Below are positions 1-6,403 of a stretch of 11,450 nt of DNA, in pieces. The translations under genes were made by a program, and so were the position numbers. The notes below the pieces were generated by a model. The model was not told the DNA's origin, ran no database searches, and saw only the letters and a program-made list of their open reading frames with translations. The DNA comes from Cyanobium sp. M55B138. Lineage in GTDB: Bacteria; Cyanobacteriota; Cyanobacteriia; PCC-6307; Cyanobiaceae. Each line of letters begins with the position of its first letter. The first letter of the stretch is position 1. Where the stretch lies: assembly GCA_018400215.1 (NCBI GenBank), contig JAGYNF010000031.1:1-11450 (forward strand), written 5' to 3'.

Positions 1-1061
1 AGCCGGGCCAGTTCGGCCATCGAGGCCGCATCCAGGCGCCCCATCGGCACGTGCAACCCCAGCCAATGCAGACCCTCCTGCTTCTGGGGTTGCACACCCA
101 GGCCATCGCGGGGCGCCCGCGACACCAGATGGGTGCCGTCATGCACCGCGGCGCTGGCCGGATCACCAGCCTGGTCGGGGCCCAGCTCGGCCACCAGCTC
201 CGCCCAGGTGCCCAGCACCGCCTGGCGGTAGCCCTCCAGGCCCAGCTGATCGATCAGATACATCAACCGGCTCTTGTTGCGCTGCTGGCGGTTGCCGGCG
301 ATCTCGAAGTGGCGCAACACCGCCAGGGTGAAGCCCGGCAGCTGCTCCGCCCGCAGCCAGAGCCCAAGGGGGATGGCGAGCGCATTGCGCTGGGCCGAGA
401 AGAAGCCGCCCACCATCACCGTGAAGCCCAAAACGCCCTCCCGTTCGGCGGGCAGGAAGGCCAGGTCGTTGTGCAGCAGGAAGCTGTCGGGGGCGCCGCC
501 CACGGCCACATTGAACTTGCGCGGCAGGTTGCGCGGACCCGCCGGACCCAGCAGGGCCGCCTGGATCGCCGCCACCAGCGGCCGGGTGTCGACCAACTCC
601 TCGGGATCAATGCCGGCCAGGGGATTGCCGGTGATGTTGCGTGGGTTGTCGTGGCCCGACTGGCGGCTGGTGAGCCCCACCCGCTCCAGGTCGCGCATCA
701 GTGGGGCCATGTCCTCCAACAACAGGCCGCGCAGCTGCAGGTTCTGACGGGTGGTGATGTCGGCACTGCCATGCTCGCCGCAGCGATCCAGCACCTCGGC
801 CAGCACGTCCAGCTGGTCGGCGTTCACCACGCCGTTGGGCAACCGCAACCGCACCATGAAGCGGCCGGGGGTCACGGGCCGGAAGAAGATGCCGAGCCAC
901 TTCAGGCGAATCGTGAGGGTGGCCTCATCCAGCGCCTCCCAGCCACTGCGGCCGAGCTCCTCAAGGCGAGGAGCCAGCTCGAGGCCGCACTGGTCGGCCT
1001 TGGCCTGCTCGATCTTGCTGAGGGGCGGCTGCACCGCGGCCGATGCTGGGAGGGAGGTCAT
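1..1061 (-). CDS. nirA: Ferredoxin-nitrite reductase NirA, partial (C-terminus beyond left edge)
   Basis: NirA reduces nitrite to ammonium with six electrons from reduced ferredoxin, using siroheme and a [4Fe-4S] cluster, in the cytoplasm. Reading the minus strand from the ATG at 1061 gives 353 codons of the NIR/SIR fold: an N-terminal ferredoxin-like half with ADITTRQNLQLRGL, then GHDNPRNITGNPLAGIDPEE, PRKFNVAVGG and NDLAFLPAE. The Arg of TTRQN and the Lys/Asn of RKFN correspond, from memory, to nitrite-binding residues of plant NiR. Cyanobacterial NirA is about 510 residues, so roughly 155 are missing, including the four Cys that hold the cluster and siroheme; this is only the window edge. 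There is no clear Shine-Dalgarno. The gene is divergent from the cnaT-like gene, and the spacer carries a candidate NtcA site. Identification is secure; the exact start is likely. Confidence 0.95.
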   Translation of the reverse strand, partial: MTSLPASAAVQPPLSKIEQAKADQCGLELAPRLEELGRSGWEALDEATLTIRLKWLGIFFRPVTPGRFMVRLRLPNGVVNADQLDVLAEVLDRCGEHGSADITTRQNLQLRGLLLEDMAPLMRDLERVGLTSRQSGHDNPRNITGNPLAGIDPEELVDTRPLVAAIQAALLGPAGPRNLPRKFNVAVGGAPDSFLLHNDLAFLPAEREGVLGFTVMVGGFFSAQRNALAIPLGLWLRAEQLPGFTLAVLRHFEIAGNRQQRNKSRLMYLIDQLGLEGYRQAVLGTWAELVAELGPDQAGDPASAAVHDGTHLVSRAPRDGLGVQPQKQEGLHWLGLHVPMGRLDAASMAELAR

Positions 1062-1244
1062 AGAAGGGGATCTCGGACGGCAATACGGCCTCGGCATGCC
1101 CACCCGTTCCACCGGAACCTGGGGTGGGCCCGAGCAGACGCCGATGAGGGCTACGCCGCCGGGAGCATTCGTGATGGGGGGGTGGCACCCGTGACAGCGG
1201 CGCGAGCCCCCGTGATCGAGGATCCCCCAACGGGAGACAATTCC

Positions 1245-1287
1245 AATTCTGGGCCGGGCCGCCGGGCAAACGTGTTGCAACCACTAC
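1245..1287 (-). promoter_or_regulatory. Candidate NtcA-type promoter of nirA
   Basis: On the minus strand, 1287-1274 reads GTAGTGGTTGCAAC, that is GTA-N8-AAC, one base from the NtcA consensus GTA-N8-TAC. Twenty-three bases downstream is AGAATT (1250-1245), a weak -10 element at the spacing usual for NtcA-activated promoters. This would place the nirA transcript start near 1238, with a leader of about 175 bases. It is the best match I found in the nirA/cnaT spacer by eye. The site overlaps the first codons of the cnaT-like gene if that gene starts at 1272. Known: nirA is an NtcA target in cyanobacteria. Use of this site is inference. Confidence 0.35.
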
Positions 1288-2369
1288 CGACACCACCGCT
1301 TCCCCCAGCAGCTGAGCGGCGCAGCGAGCGGCTCGCGGCCCTCGGCAGTGGGCGGGCCCGGTTCCGCGAGCTGATCGGCAAGGTGGGCAGCGGCGAACAC
1401 ACCAGCACCGGCCTGAGCCGCGGGGAGGCGCGGGAATCGATGGACCTGATGCTGCAGGGCGAGGTGAGCGATGCCCAGCTGGGCGCCTTCCTGATCGCCC
1501 ATCGCATCCGCCGCCCCCTGCCAATCGAGCTCACCGGCATGCTCGACAGCTACCGGAGCCATGGCCCAGTGCTGGAGACCCCGGGCCGCCGGGCCCTCTG
1601 CTTCGGTGTGCCCTACGACGGCAGAACGCGCACGGCGCCGCTCCTGCCACTGCTGGCCCTGCTGCTGGCGGGCACCGGCCAACCGGTGGTGCTGCACGGT
1701 GGTGCGCCGATGCCAGTGAAGTACGGGGTCACGCTGGCCGAGCTGTTCGCGGCGATCGGCATCGACTGGCGAGGCCTCAGCCTGCCGGCCGTGCAGCAAC
1801 GGCTCGACAGCCACAACCTGGCCCTCACCCACCAGCCCGACCACTTCGCCGCTGCTGAGCGCCTGCTGCCAGCCCGGGACGAGATCGGCAAGCGGCCGCC
1901 GGTGGCCAGCCTGGAGTTGCTCTGGTCACCCCACCGGGGGGAGCACCAACTGGTGAGCGGCTTTGTGCATCCGCCCACGGAAAAACGGGCCTGGGAAGCC
2001 CTCAGCCTGGCCGGCGAAACCGACGTGCTCACCATCAAGGGGCTTGAGGGCTCCACGGATCTGCCCACCAGCCGGGCAGGGATCACGGCACGCCTGCGGC
2101 GGGGGGAGATGGAGCGGCTGCTCCTGCACCCCCGCGACCACGGCCTGCATGGCGAGGAAGTCGCCTGGGTGAACCTGGAGGTGTGGAGAAGCCAGGCCCT
2201 GGCGGCCCTGGGAGGCGAGGGGCCCCTAGCCCAGCCCCTGGTGTGGAATCTCGGCGCCTATCTGTGGCTGAGCGGAGCGTTCGACAACCTCCAGGCCGGC
2301 CTGGAGCAAGCTCGGGCCCTGGTGGCGGCCCGCAGTGGCGAACGCCAGCGCCAGGCCCTGCTCACCTGA
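1272..2369 (+). CDS. cnaT: CnaT-like protein of the TrpD/glycosyltransferase family 3, nitrate-gene regulator candidate
   Basis: About 365 residues with the anthranilate phosphoribosyltransferase (TrpD) fold: a helical N-terminus (TSTGLSRGEARESMDLML, then SDAQLGAFLIAHRIR), the nucleotide-binding core from residue 112 (GVPYDGRTRT ... VVLHGG), and KGLEGSTDL near 256. The PRPP-loop signature GTGGD of true TrpD is replaced by GVPYDG, so tryptophan synthesis is unlikely. Anabaena cnaT, a TrpD-like gene beside the nir operon, is required for nir operon expression; position and sequence type fit that gene. The molecular activity of CnaT is unknown to me. The frame is open far upstream, but residues before about 1190 are antisense to nirA. 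GTG at 1272 gives a family-like length; GTG at 1191 or 1212 is possible, and none has a convincing Shine-Dalgarno. Family call strong, gene name moderate. Confidence 0.75.
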   Translation: MLQPLPTPPLPPAAERRSERLAALGSGRARFRELIGKVGSGEHTSTGLSRGEARESMDLMLQGEVSDAQLGAFLIAHRIRRPLPIELTGMLDSYRSHGPVLETPGRRALCFGVPYDGRTRTAPLLPLLALLLAGTGQPVVLHGGAPMPVKYGVTLAELFAAIGIDWRGLSLPAVQQRLDSHNLALTHQPDHFAAAERLLPARDEIGKRPPVASLELLWSPHRGEHQLVSGFVHPPTEKRAWEALSLAGETDVLTIKGLEGSTDLPTSRAGITARLRRGEMERLLLHPRDHGLHGEEVAWVNLEVWRSQALAALGGEGPLAQPLVWNLGAYLWLSGAFDNLQAGLEQARALVAARSGERQRQALLT

Positions 2370-2389
2370 CCGGTTCAATGCGGGAATTG

Positions 2390-2432
2390 GTAACAAGCGC
2401 AACTCTGCCCAACAACAGGACCATGGTGAGGT
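2390..2432 (+). promoter_or_regulatory. Candidate NtcA-type promoter of the nrt operon
   Basis: 2390-2403 reads GTAACAAGCGCAAC (GTA-N8-AAC), one base from the NtcA consensus. Twenty-three bases later is TGAGGT (2427-2432), a poor but correctly spaced -10. A transcript would start near 2440, about 110 bases before the nrtA ATG. The 11-base core GTAACAAGCGC recurs upstream of narB at 8594-8584 on the minus strand, which strengthens the case for a shared regulator site. The -10 is the weak part of this call. Confidence 0.45.
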
Positions 2433-2433
2433 A

Positions 2434-2461
2434 GTTGGCGTTGGTCAGCATGCGCGCCAAC
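2434..2461. repeat. Perfect 7-bp inverted repeat upstream of nrtA
   Basis: GTTGGCG (2434-2440) and CGCCAAC (2455-2461) are exact inverted copies separated by 14 bases. The repeat lies between the candidate NtcA promoter and the nrtA start, so it could be an operator or a hairpin in the nrtA leader. There is no T-run after it, so it does not look like an intrinsic terminator. Such an arrangement can arise by chance in GC-rich DNA. Confidence 0.3.
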
Positions 2462-2550
2462 ACAACATTTCTACCCGGTTCGGCGCACGTCGTTGTGGAG
2501 CCCGTCCGGAGTGCAAACCGTTGCCACTCCGGCACCCATCGCGAAGGCCA

Positions 2551-3858
2551 ATGCCCAATCTTTCCCGTCGTCAATTTCTGCTCACCGCCGCCGGTGGCGC
2601 CGCTGGAGCCATCTGGCTGAGTGCCTGCGGCAGCACCGGCCAAAGCGATTCATCCAGCGCTGAGGTGGCGATCCCCTCGGGTGAGGAACCAGAGGTGAAG
2701 GGGGCAACCCTGGGATTCATTGCCCTCACCGATGCATCTCCCCTGATCATTGCCTCCGAAAAGGGTTTCTTTGCCAAATACGGTGTTCCCGATGTGAAGG
2801 TGGTGAAGCAGACCTCCTGGGCCGGCACCCGGGACAACCTCGAACTGGGCGGCGCCAGTGGCGGGATTGATGGTGCTCACATCCTCACTCCCATGCCCCT
2901 GCTGCTCACCGCGGGCGCCATCACCAAAACCAGCCAGCCGCTGCCGATGTACAACCTGCTGAGGCTCAACACCCAGGGGCAGGGCCTATCGGCTTCCAGC
3001 GATTTCCCAGATCTGAAGATCAACAGCCCCGAAGCCTTTCAGAAGGCCCTGGCCACGGCCAGCAGCAAAGGGCGCAAGTTCAAAGCAGCCGTCACCTTCC
3101 CCGGCGGCACCCACGACCTGTGGATGCGCTACTGGCTGGCGGCAAACGGGGTCAATCCCAACACCGACGCGGATCTGGTCGTGGTGCCGCCCGCCCAGAT
3201 GGTGGCCAACATGCAGACGGGCACCATGGACACCTTCTGTGTGGGTGAGCCCTGGAACCAGCGGCTGGTGAACCTGAAGGCGGGCTACACCGCCGCCCAG
3301 ACCGGTGAACTGTGGCAGTTCCACCCCGAGAAAGCCTTCGCGATGCGAGCCGACTGGGTGGACAAAAATCCCAAGGCCACCAAGGCCATGTTGAAGGCCG
3401 TTCAGGAGGCCCAGATCTGGTGTGAAGATCCCGCCAATCTCGATGAGCTGGTGGAGATCACCTCCCGCAACCAATACTTCCGCTGCGCTCCCGAAGACAT
3501 CAAGCCCCGCCTTGCCGGAATTGTGGATTATGGCGACGGTCGGGTAGTGAAGAACAGCCCCTACACGATGCGCTTCTGGAGTGAAGACACCTCCTTCCCC
3601 TTCAAGAGTCATGACAAGTGGTTCGTGACCGAAGACATTCGCTGGGGATATCTGCCCGCCAACACCGATATCGATGCCCTGGTTAACAAGGTAAACCGAT
3701 CTGATCTCTGGAAAGAGGCCGCCATCGCCATCGGTCAGGAGAAAGCGATTCCAGCCAGTGATTCCCGCGGCAAGGAAACCTTCTTCGATGGCGTGGTGTT
3801 TGATCCAGAAAATCCCAAGGCCTACCTCGACAGCCTGACGATCAAGGCCATGCGCTGA
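2551..3858 (+). CDS. nrtA: Nitrate/nitrite ABC transporter substrate-binding lipoprotein NrtA
   Basis: 435 residues, matching the NrtA/CmpA family length (about 440-450). It captures nitrate and nitrite on the outer face of the cytoplasmic membrane and delivers them to NrtB. The N-terminus has a twin-arginine signal (SRRQFLLTA) followed by a lipobox ending at LSAC, so it is predicted to be Tat-exported and lipid-anchored. Family blocks include MYNLLRLNTQGQGL, TFPGGTHDLWMRYWLAANGV, PPAQMVANM and VGEPWN. Trp90, Gln144, His188 and Lys261 fall where, from memory, the nitrate-contacting residues of Synechocystis NrtA lie; the Lys favours nitrate over the bicarbonate-binding CmpA. The ATG at 2551 was chosen because the Tat signal starts there and GAAGG (2543-2547) precedes it; the upstream open frame has no family features. 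GC is lower than in flanking genes (35 of 60 bases in 2701-2760). Confidence 0.95.
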   Translation: MPNLSRRQFLLTAAGGAAGAIWLSACGSTGQSDSSSAEVAIPSGEEPEVKGATLGFIALTDASPLIIASEKGFFAKYGVPDVKVVKQTSWAGTRDNLELGGASGGIDGAHILTPMPLLLTAGAITKTSQPLPMYNLLRLNTQGQGLSASSDFPDLKINSPEAFQKALATASSKGRKFKAAVTFPGGTHDLWMRYWLAANGVNPNTDADLVVVPPAQMVANMQTGTMDTFCVGEPWNQRLVNLKAGYTAAQTGELWQFHPEKAFAMRADWVDKNPKATKAMLKAVQEAQIWCEDPANLDELVEITSRNQYFRCAPEDIKPRLAGIVDYGDGRVVKNSPYTMRFWSEDTSFPFKSHDKWFVTEDIRWGYLPANTDIDALVNKVNRSDLWKEAAIAIGQEKAIPASDSRGKETFFDGVVFDPENPKAYLDSLTIKAMR

Positions 3859-3888
3859 AGCCAGACGTTTCCCCAGCCCAACTCCACC

Positions 3889-4722
3889 ATGACGCCAACA
3901 ACCCTGCGCAGTCGTCGCCAGCGACTGCCCCTGGCCTTCCCGCCATTGACCCAGGCCGTTCCCTACATCATCTGCATCGGCTCCTTCCTGGTGGCCTGGC
4001 AGATCTTCTCCAGCCTAATTGGTGCCCAGAGGCTTCCCGGGCCCATCGATGTTGTGGTCAATACCTGGGATCCCTACATTGTTGATCCATTTTTTGACAA
4101 CGGAGGTACGGACAAGGGGCTGGGCCTGCAGATCCTGATCTCACTGCAACGCGTCGCGCTGGGCTATGGCTTAGCCGCCGTAACAGGGGTAGTCGTGGGT
4201 GGCTTTCTAGGCCTCAATCGCTTCACTGGCAAGGGTCTCGACCCGGTGATTCAAGTGTTGCGCACGGTGCCTCCACTGGCCTGGTTCCCCATTGCCCTGA
4301 TGATTTTCCGAGATGGCGATGCCTCGGCGATCTTTGTGATCTTTATTACGGCAATCTGGCCCATTATCATCAATACAGCCGTGGGCATCAAGGAGATCCC
4401 CCAGGATTACACCAATGTGGCAAGGGTGTTGCGGCTGAGCAAGCGCTCCTACATCCGCAACATCGTGATACCCGCCACCGTTCCCTACGTCTTCACCGGT
4501 CTGCGCATTGCCGTGGGCCTGGCCTGGCTAGCCATCGTGGCGGCCGAGATGCTCAAAGCCGACGGCGGGATCGGCTACTTCATCTGGGATTCATACAACG
4601 CCGGCGGCGACACCAGCTCCAGTGAGATCATTCTGGCGATTGTGTATGTAGGCATCGTGGGCCTGCTGCTGGATCGCCTAGTCGCCTTTGTTGGCCGCAA
4701 GGTCAGCCGGGAGGGCAACTGA
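3889..4722 (+). CDS. nrtB: Nitrate/nitrite ABC transporter permease NrtB
   Basis: 277 residues, the usual length for NrtB. It forms the transmembrane pathway of the NrtABCD complex in the cytoplasmic membrane, as a presumed homodimer. Hydrophobic stretches begin near residue 24 (VPYIICIGSFLVAW) and continue through GYGLAAVTGVVVGGFLGL, the block AIFVIFITAIWPIIINT, and two C-terminal segments. The EAA-type loop that contacts the ATPases is visible around residues 170-205 (IPQDYTNVARVLRLSKRSY then IVIPATVPYVFTGLR). It lies 30 bases after nrtA and one base before the next gene, so it is almost certainly co-transcribed. There is no clear Shine-Dalgarno. Base composition is markedly less GC-rich than in narB or moaA (28 of 60 bases in 4321-4380). 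CmpB and CynB are related permeases, but the NrtA, NrtC/D and NarB context supports nitrate. Confidence 0.94.
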   Translation: MTPTTLRSRRQRLPLAFPPLTQAVPYIICIGSFLVAWQIFSSLIGAQRLPGPIDVVVNTWDPYIVDPFFDNGGTDKGLGLQILISLQRVALGYGLAAVTGVVVGGFLGLNRFTGKGLDPVIQVLRTVPPLAWFPIALMIFRDGDASAIFVIFITAIWPIIINTAVGIKEIPQDYTNVARVLRLSKRSYIRNIVIPATVPYVFTGLRIAVGLAWLAIVAAEMLKADGGIGYFIWDSYNAGGDTSSSEIILAIVYVGIVGLLLDRLVAFVGRKVSREGN

Positions 4723-4723
4723 A

Positions 4724-5527
4724 ATGGCCCTTGGATTGATGACTGTCGACGCCGTCACCCAGACCTTTCCCCTCAGCGGCGGTGGCGCCTACGTCGCGCT
4801 CAAGGGCATCAACCTCGATATCGCCGAGGGGGAATTTGTGACCCTGATCGGCCACTCCGGCTGTGGCAAGAGCACCCTGCTCAACCTGATGGCCGGGCTC
4901 GACCAGGCCAGTGAGGGTGGCATTTTGATGAACGGTCGCCAGGTCACCGATCCAGGCCCCGATCGGATGGTGGTCTTTCAGAACTATTCGCTGTTGCCCT
5001 GGCTCACGGTGCGCCAGAACATCGCCCTGGCGGTCGACACCGTCTACCCCCAGCTCAGCCCCCAAGAACGGCAGGCAACAGTGGAGCGCAACGTCAGCCT
5101 GGTGAACCTTACGGCGGCGGCGGGCAAATATCCCGCCGAACTCTCCGGTGGCATGAAGCAGCGGGTGGCCATCGCCCGGGCCCTGGCAATTCGGCCCCAG
5201 CTGCTGCTGCTCGATGAGCCCTTTGGCGCCCTCGATGCCCTCACCCGGGGCAACCTGCAGCAGCAATTGATGCAGATCTGCCAGGAATCCAAACTCACCG
5301 CGGTGATGGTGACCCACGACGTGGACGAGGCCCTGCTGCTCTCCGACCGGGTGGTGTGCCTCAGCAACGGTCCTGCAGCAGGGATCGGCCGAATCGTGAC
5401 GGTGCCGATTCCCCGCCCCCGCGACCGACTCACGGTGATGGACCACCCCGACTATTACCACCTGCGCGCCGACCTGATCCACTTCCTGCAGCAGCAGCGG
5501 CGCCTCAAGCAAGCCGCAGCCCTCTGA
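4724..5527 (+). CDS. nrtC: Nitrate ABC transporter ATPase, NrtC-type without C-terminal regulatory domain
   Basis: 267-residue ATPase that hydrolyses ATP on the cytoplasmic side of NrtB. Visible motifs: Walker [10 protein letters not shown] (43-51), signature LSGGMKQR (140-147), Walker B LLLLDE (160-165) and H-loop His198. The N-terminal [12 protein letters not shown], the block [15 protein letters not shown], the [15 protein letters not shown] block, and the end [20 protein letters not shown] match the ATPase half of NrtC rather than NrtD. Classical cyanobacterial NrtC is about 660 residues, with an NrtA-like C-terminal domain that mediates ammonium-promoted inhibition. Here the protein stops at the linker and the next gene begins 38 bases later, leaving no room for the domain. 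The start has a good Shine-Dalgarno (GGGAGGG, 4709-4715), and the ATG is one base after the nrtB stop, suggesting translational coupling. ATPase call certain; NrtC assignment strong. Confidence 0.9.
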   Translation: MALGLMTVDAVTQTFPLSGGGAYVALKGINLDIAEGEFVTLIGHSGCGKSTLLNLMAGLDQASEGGILMNGRQVTDPGPDRMVVFQNYSLLPWLTVRQNIALAVDTVYPQLSPQERQATVERNVSLVNLTAAAGKYPAELSGGMKQRVAIARALAIRPQLLLLDEPFGALDALTRGNLQQQLMQICQESKLTAVMVTHDVDEALLLSDRVVCLSNGPAAGIGRIVTVPIPRPRDRLTVMDHPDYYHLRADLIHFLQQQRRLKQAAAL

Positions 5528-5565
5528 TTGCCTGCACAGAACGCAATCCCCGCACCTGTCCCGCC

Positions 5566-6375
5566 ATGACCGCTCCCCCAACCAGCACCGCCGCCTTTCT
5601 GGACTTCCGCAATGTGGGCCAGGTCTTCCAGACCCGCCGCGGCCCCTTCGAGGCGCTGCGCGACATCAACCTGCAGGTGCAGCAGGGGGAATTCCTCTGC
5701 GTGATCGGCCACTCGGGCTGCGGCAAGAGCACCCTGCTCAACATGGTGTCGGGCTTCCTCCAGCCCAGCAGTGGCAGCGTGAACCTGCACGGCACCCCGA
5801 TTCAGCAGCCAGGCCCGGATCGGATGGTGGTGTTTCAGAACTATTCCCTGCTGCCCTGGCTCACGGTGTGGCAAAACGTGGAGATGGCTGTGCGGTCAGC
5901 GCGACCAGAGCTGGATGGCAGCACCCGCCGCAACGTCGTGGCCCACCACCTCGAAATGGTGGGGCTGATGGATGCGCGCACCAAGCGACCCGCCCAGATT
6001 TCCGGCGGCATGCGTCAGCGGGTGGCCATCGCCCGGGCCCTGGCGGTGTCGCCGGAAGTGCTGATTCTCGATGAACCCTTCGGCGCCCTCGATGCGATCA
6101 CCAAGGAGGAGTTGCAGGAGGAATTACTAACCATCTGGCAGGAACAGCAGCCCACCGTGTTGATGATCACCCACGACATCGATGAAGCCCTGTTCCTCGC
6201 CGATCGAATTGTGATGATGACCAACGGCCCCTCGGCCACGATCGGCGAAATCCTCGACGTGCCATTCGAGCGACCCAGGGGCTACGAGGCCATCCAGGAC
6301 GATCCCCGCTACGGCCAGCTGCGCAACCACGCCCTCGACTTCCTTTACCGCCGCTACGCCCACGACGTGGACTAA
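5566..6375 (+). CDS. nrtD: Nitrate ABC transporter ATPase NrtD
   Basis: 269 residues, the normal NrtD length. It is the second nucleotide-binding subunit, presumed to pair with the NrtC-type ATPase under NrtB. Motifs: Walker [10 protein letters not shown] (48-56), signature ISGGMRQR (145-152), Walker B LILDE (166-170) and H-loop His203. NrtD-specific blocks are FRNVGQVFQTRRGPFEAL near the start, ALDAITKEELQEELLTIW, ITHDIDEALFLADRIVMMT, and the end LRNHALDFLYRRYAHD. The two ATPases share a long identical block around [17 protein letters not shown], consistent with ancient duplication. The ATG at 5566 fits the family start; the frame is open upstream into nrtC, but those residues are a shadow. 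There is no obvious Shine-Dalgarno in the 38-base gap. It is the last gene of the operon and converges on narB with 28 bases between the stops. Confidence 0.94.
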   Translation: MTAPPTSTAAFLDFRNVGQVFQTRRGPFEALRDINLQVQQGEFLCVIGHSGCGKSTLLNMVSGFLQPSSGSVNLHGTPIQQPGPDRMVVFQNYSLLPWLTVWQNVEMAVRSARPELDGSTRRNVVAHHLEMVGLMDARTKRPAQISGGMRQRVAIARALAVSPEVLILDEPFGALDAITKEELQEELLTIWQEQQPTVLMITHDIDEALFLADRIVMMTNGPSATIGEILDVPFERPRGYEAIQDDPRYGQLRNHALDFLYRRYAHDVD

Positions 6376-6403
6376 CCGGCCCGCTGAACCTGCCGAAGGG
6401 TGC

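Noticed and set aside
51..1190. Plus-strand open frame continuous with the cnaT-like gene, extending it to 772 codons
   Set aside because: It is antisense to nirA, whose minus-strand translation shows clear nitrite reductase motifs; the plus-strand translation is Gln/His/Ala-rich with no family features.
2551..5527. Cyanate/nitrite (CynABD) or bicarbonate (CmpABCD) transporter instead of nitrate
   Set aside because: No cynS is nearby, two ATPases with NrtC- and NrtD-type sequences are present, NrtA has a Lys at the expected nitrate position, and narB/nirA flank the operon.
6376..6403. Possible bidirectional terminator between nrtD and narB
   Set aside because: Only very short self-complementary pieces such as CCGG are present, without a convincing stem or T-run.
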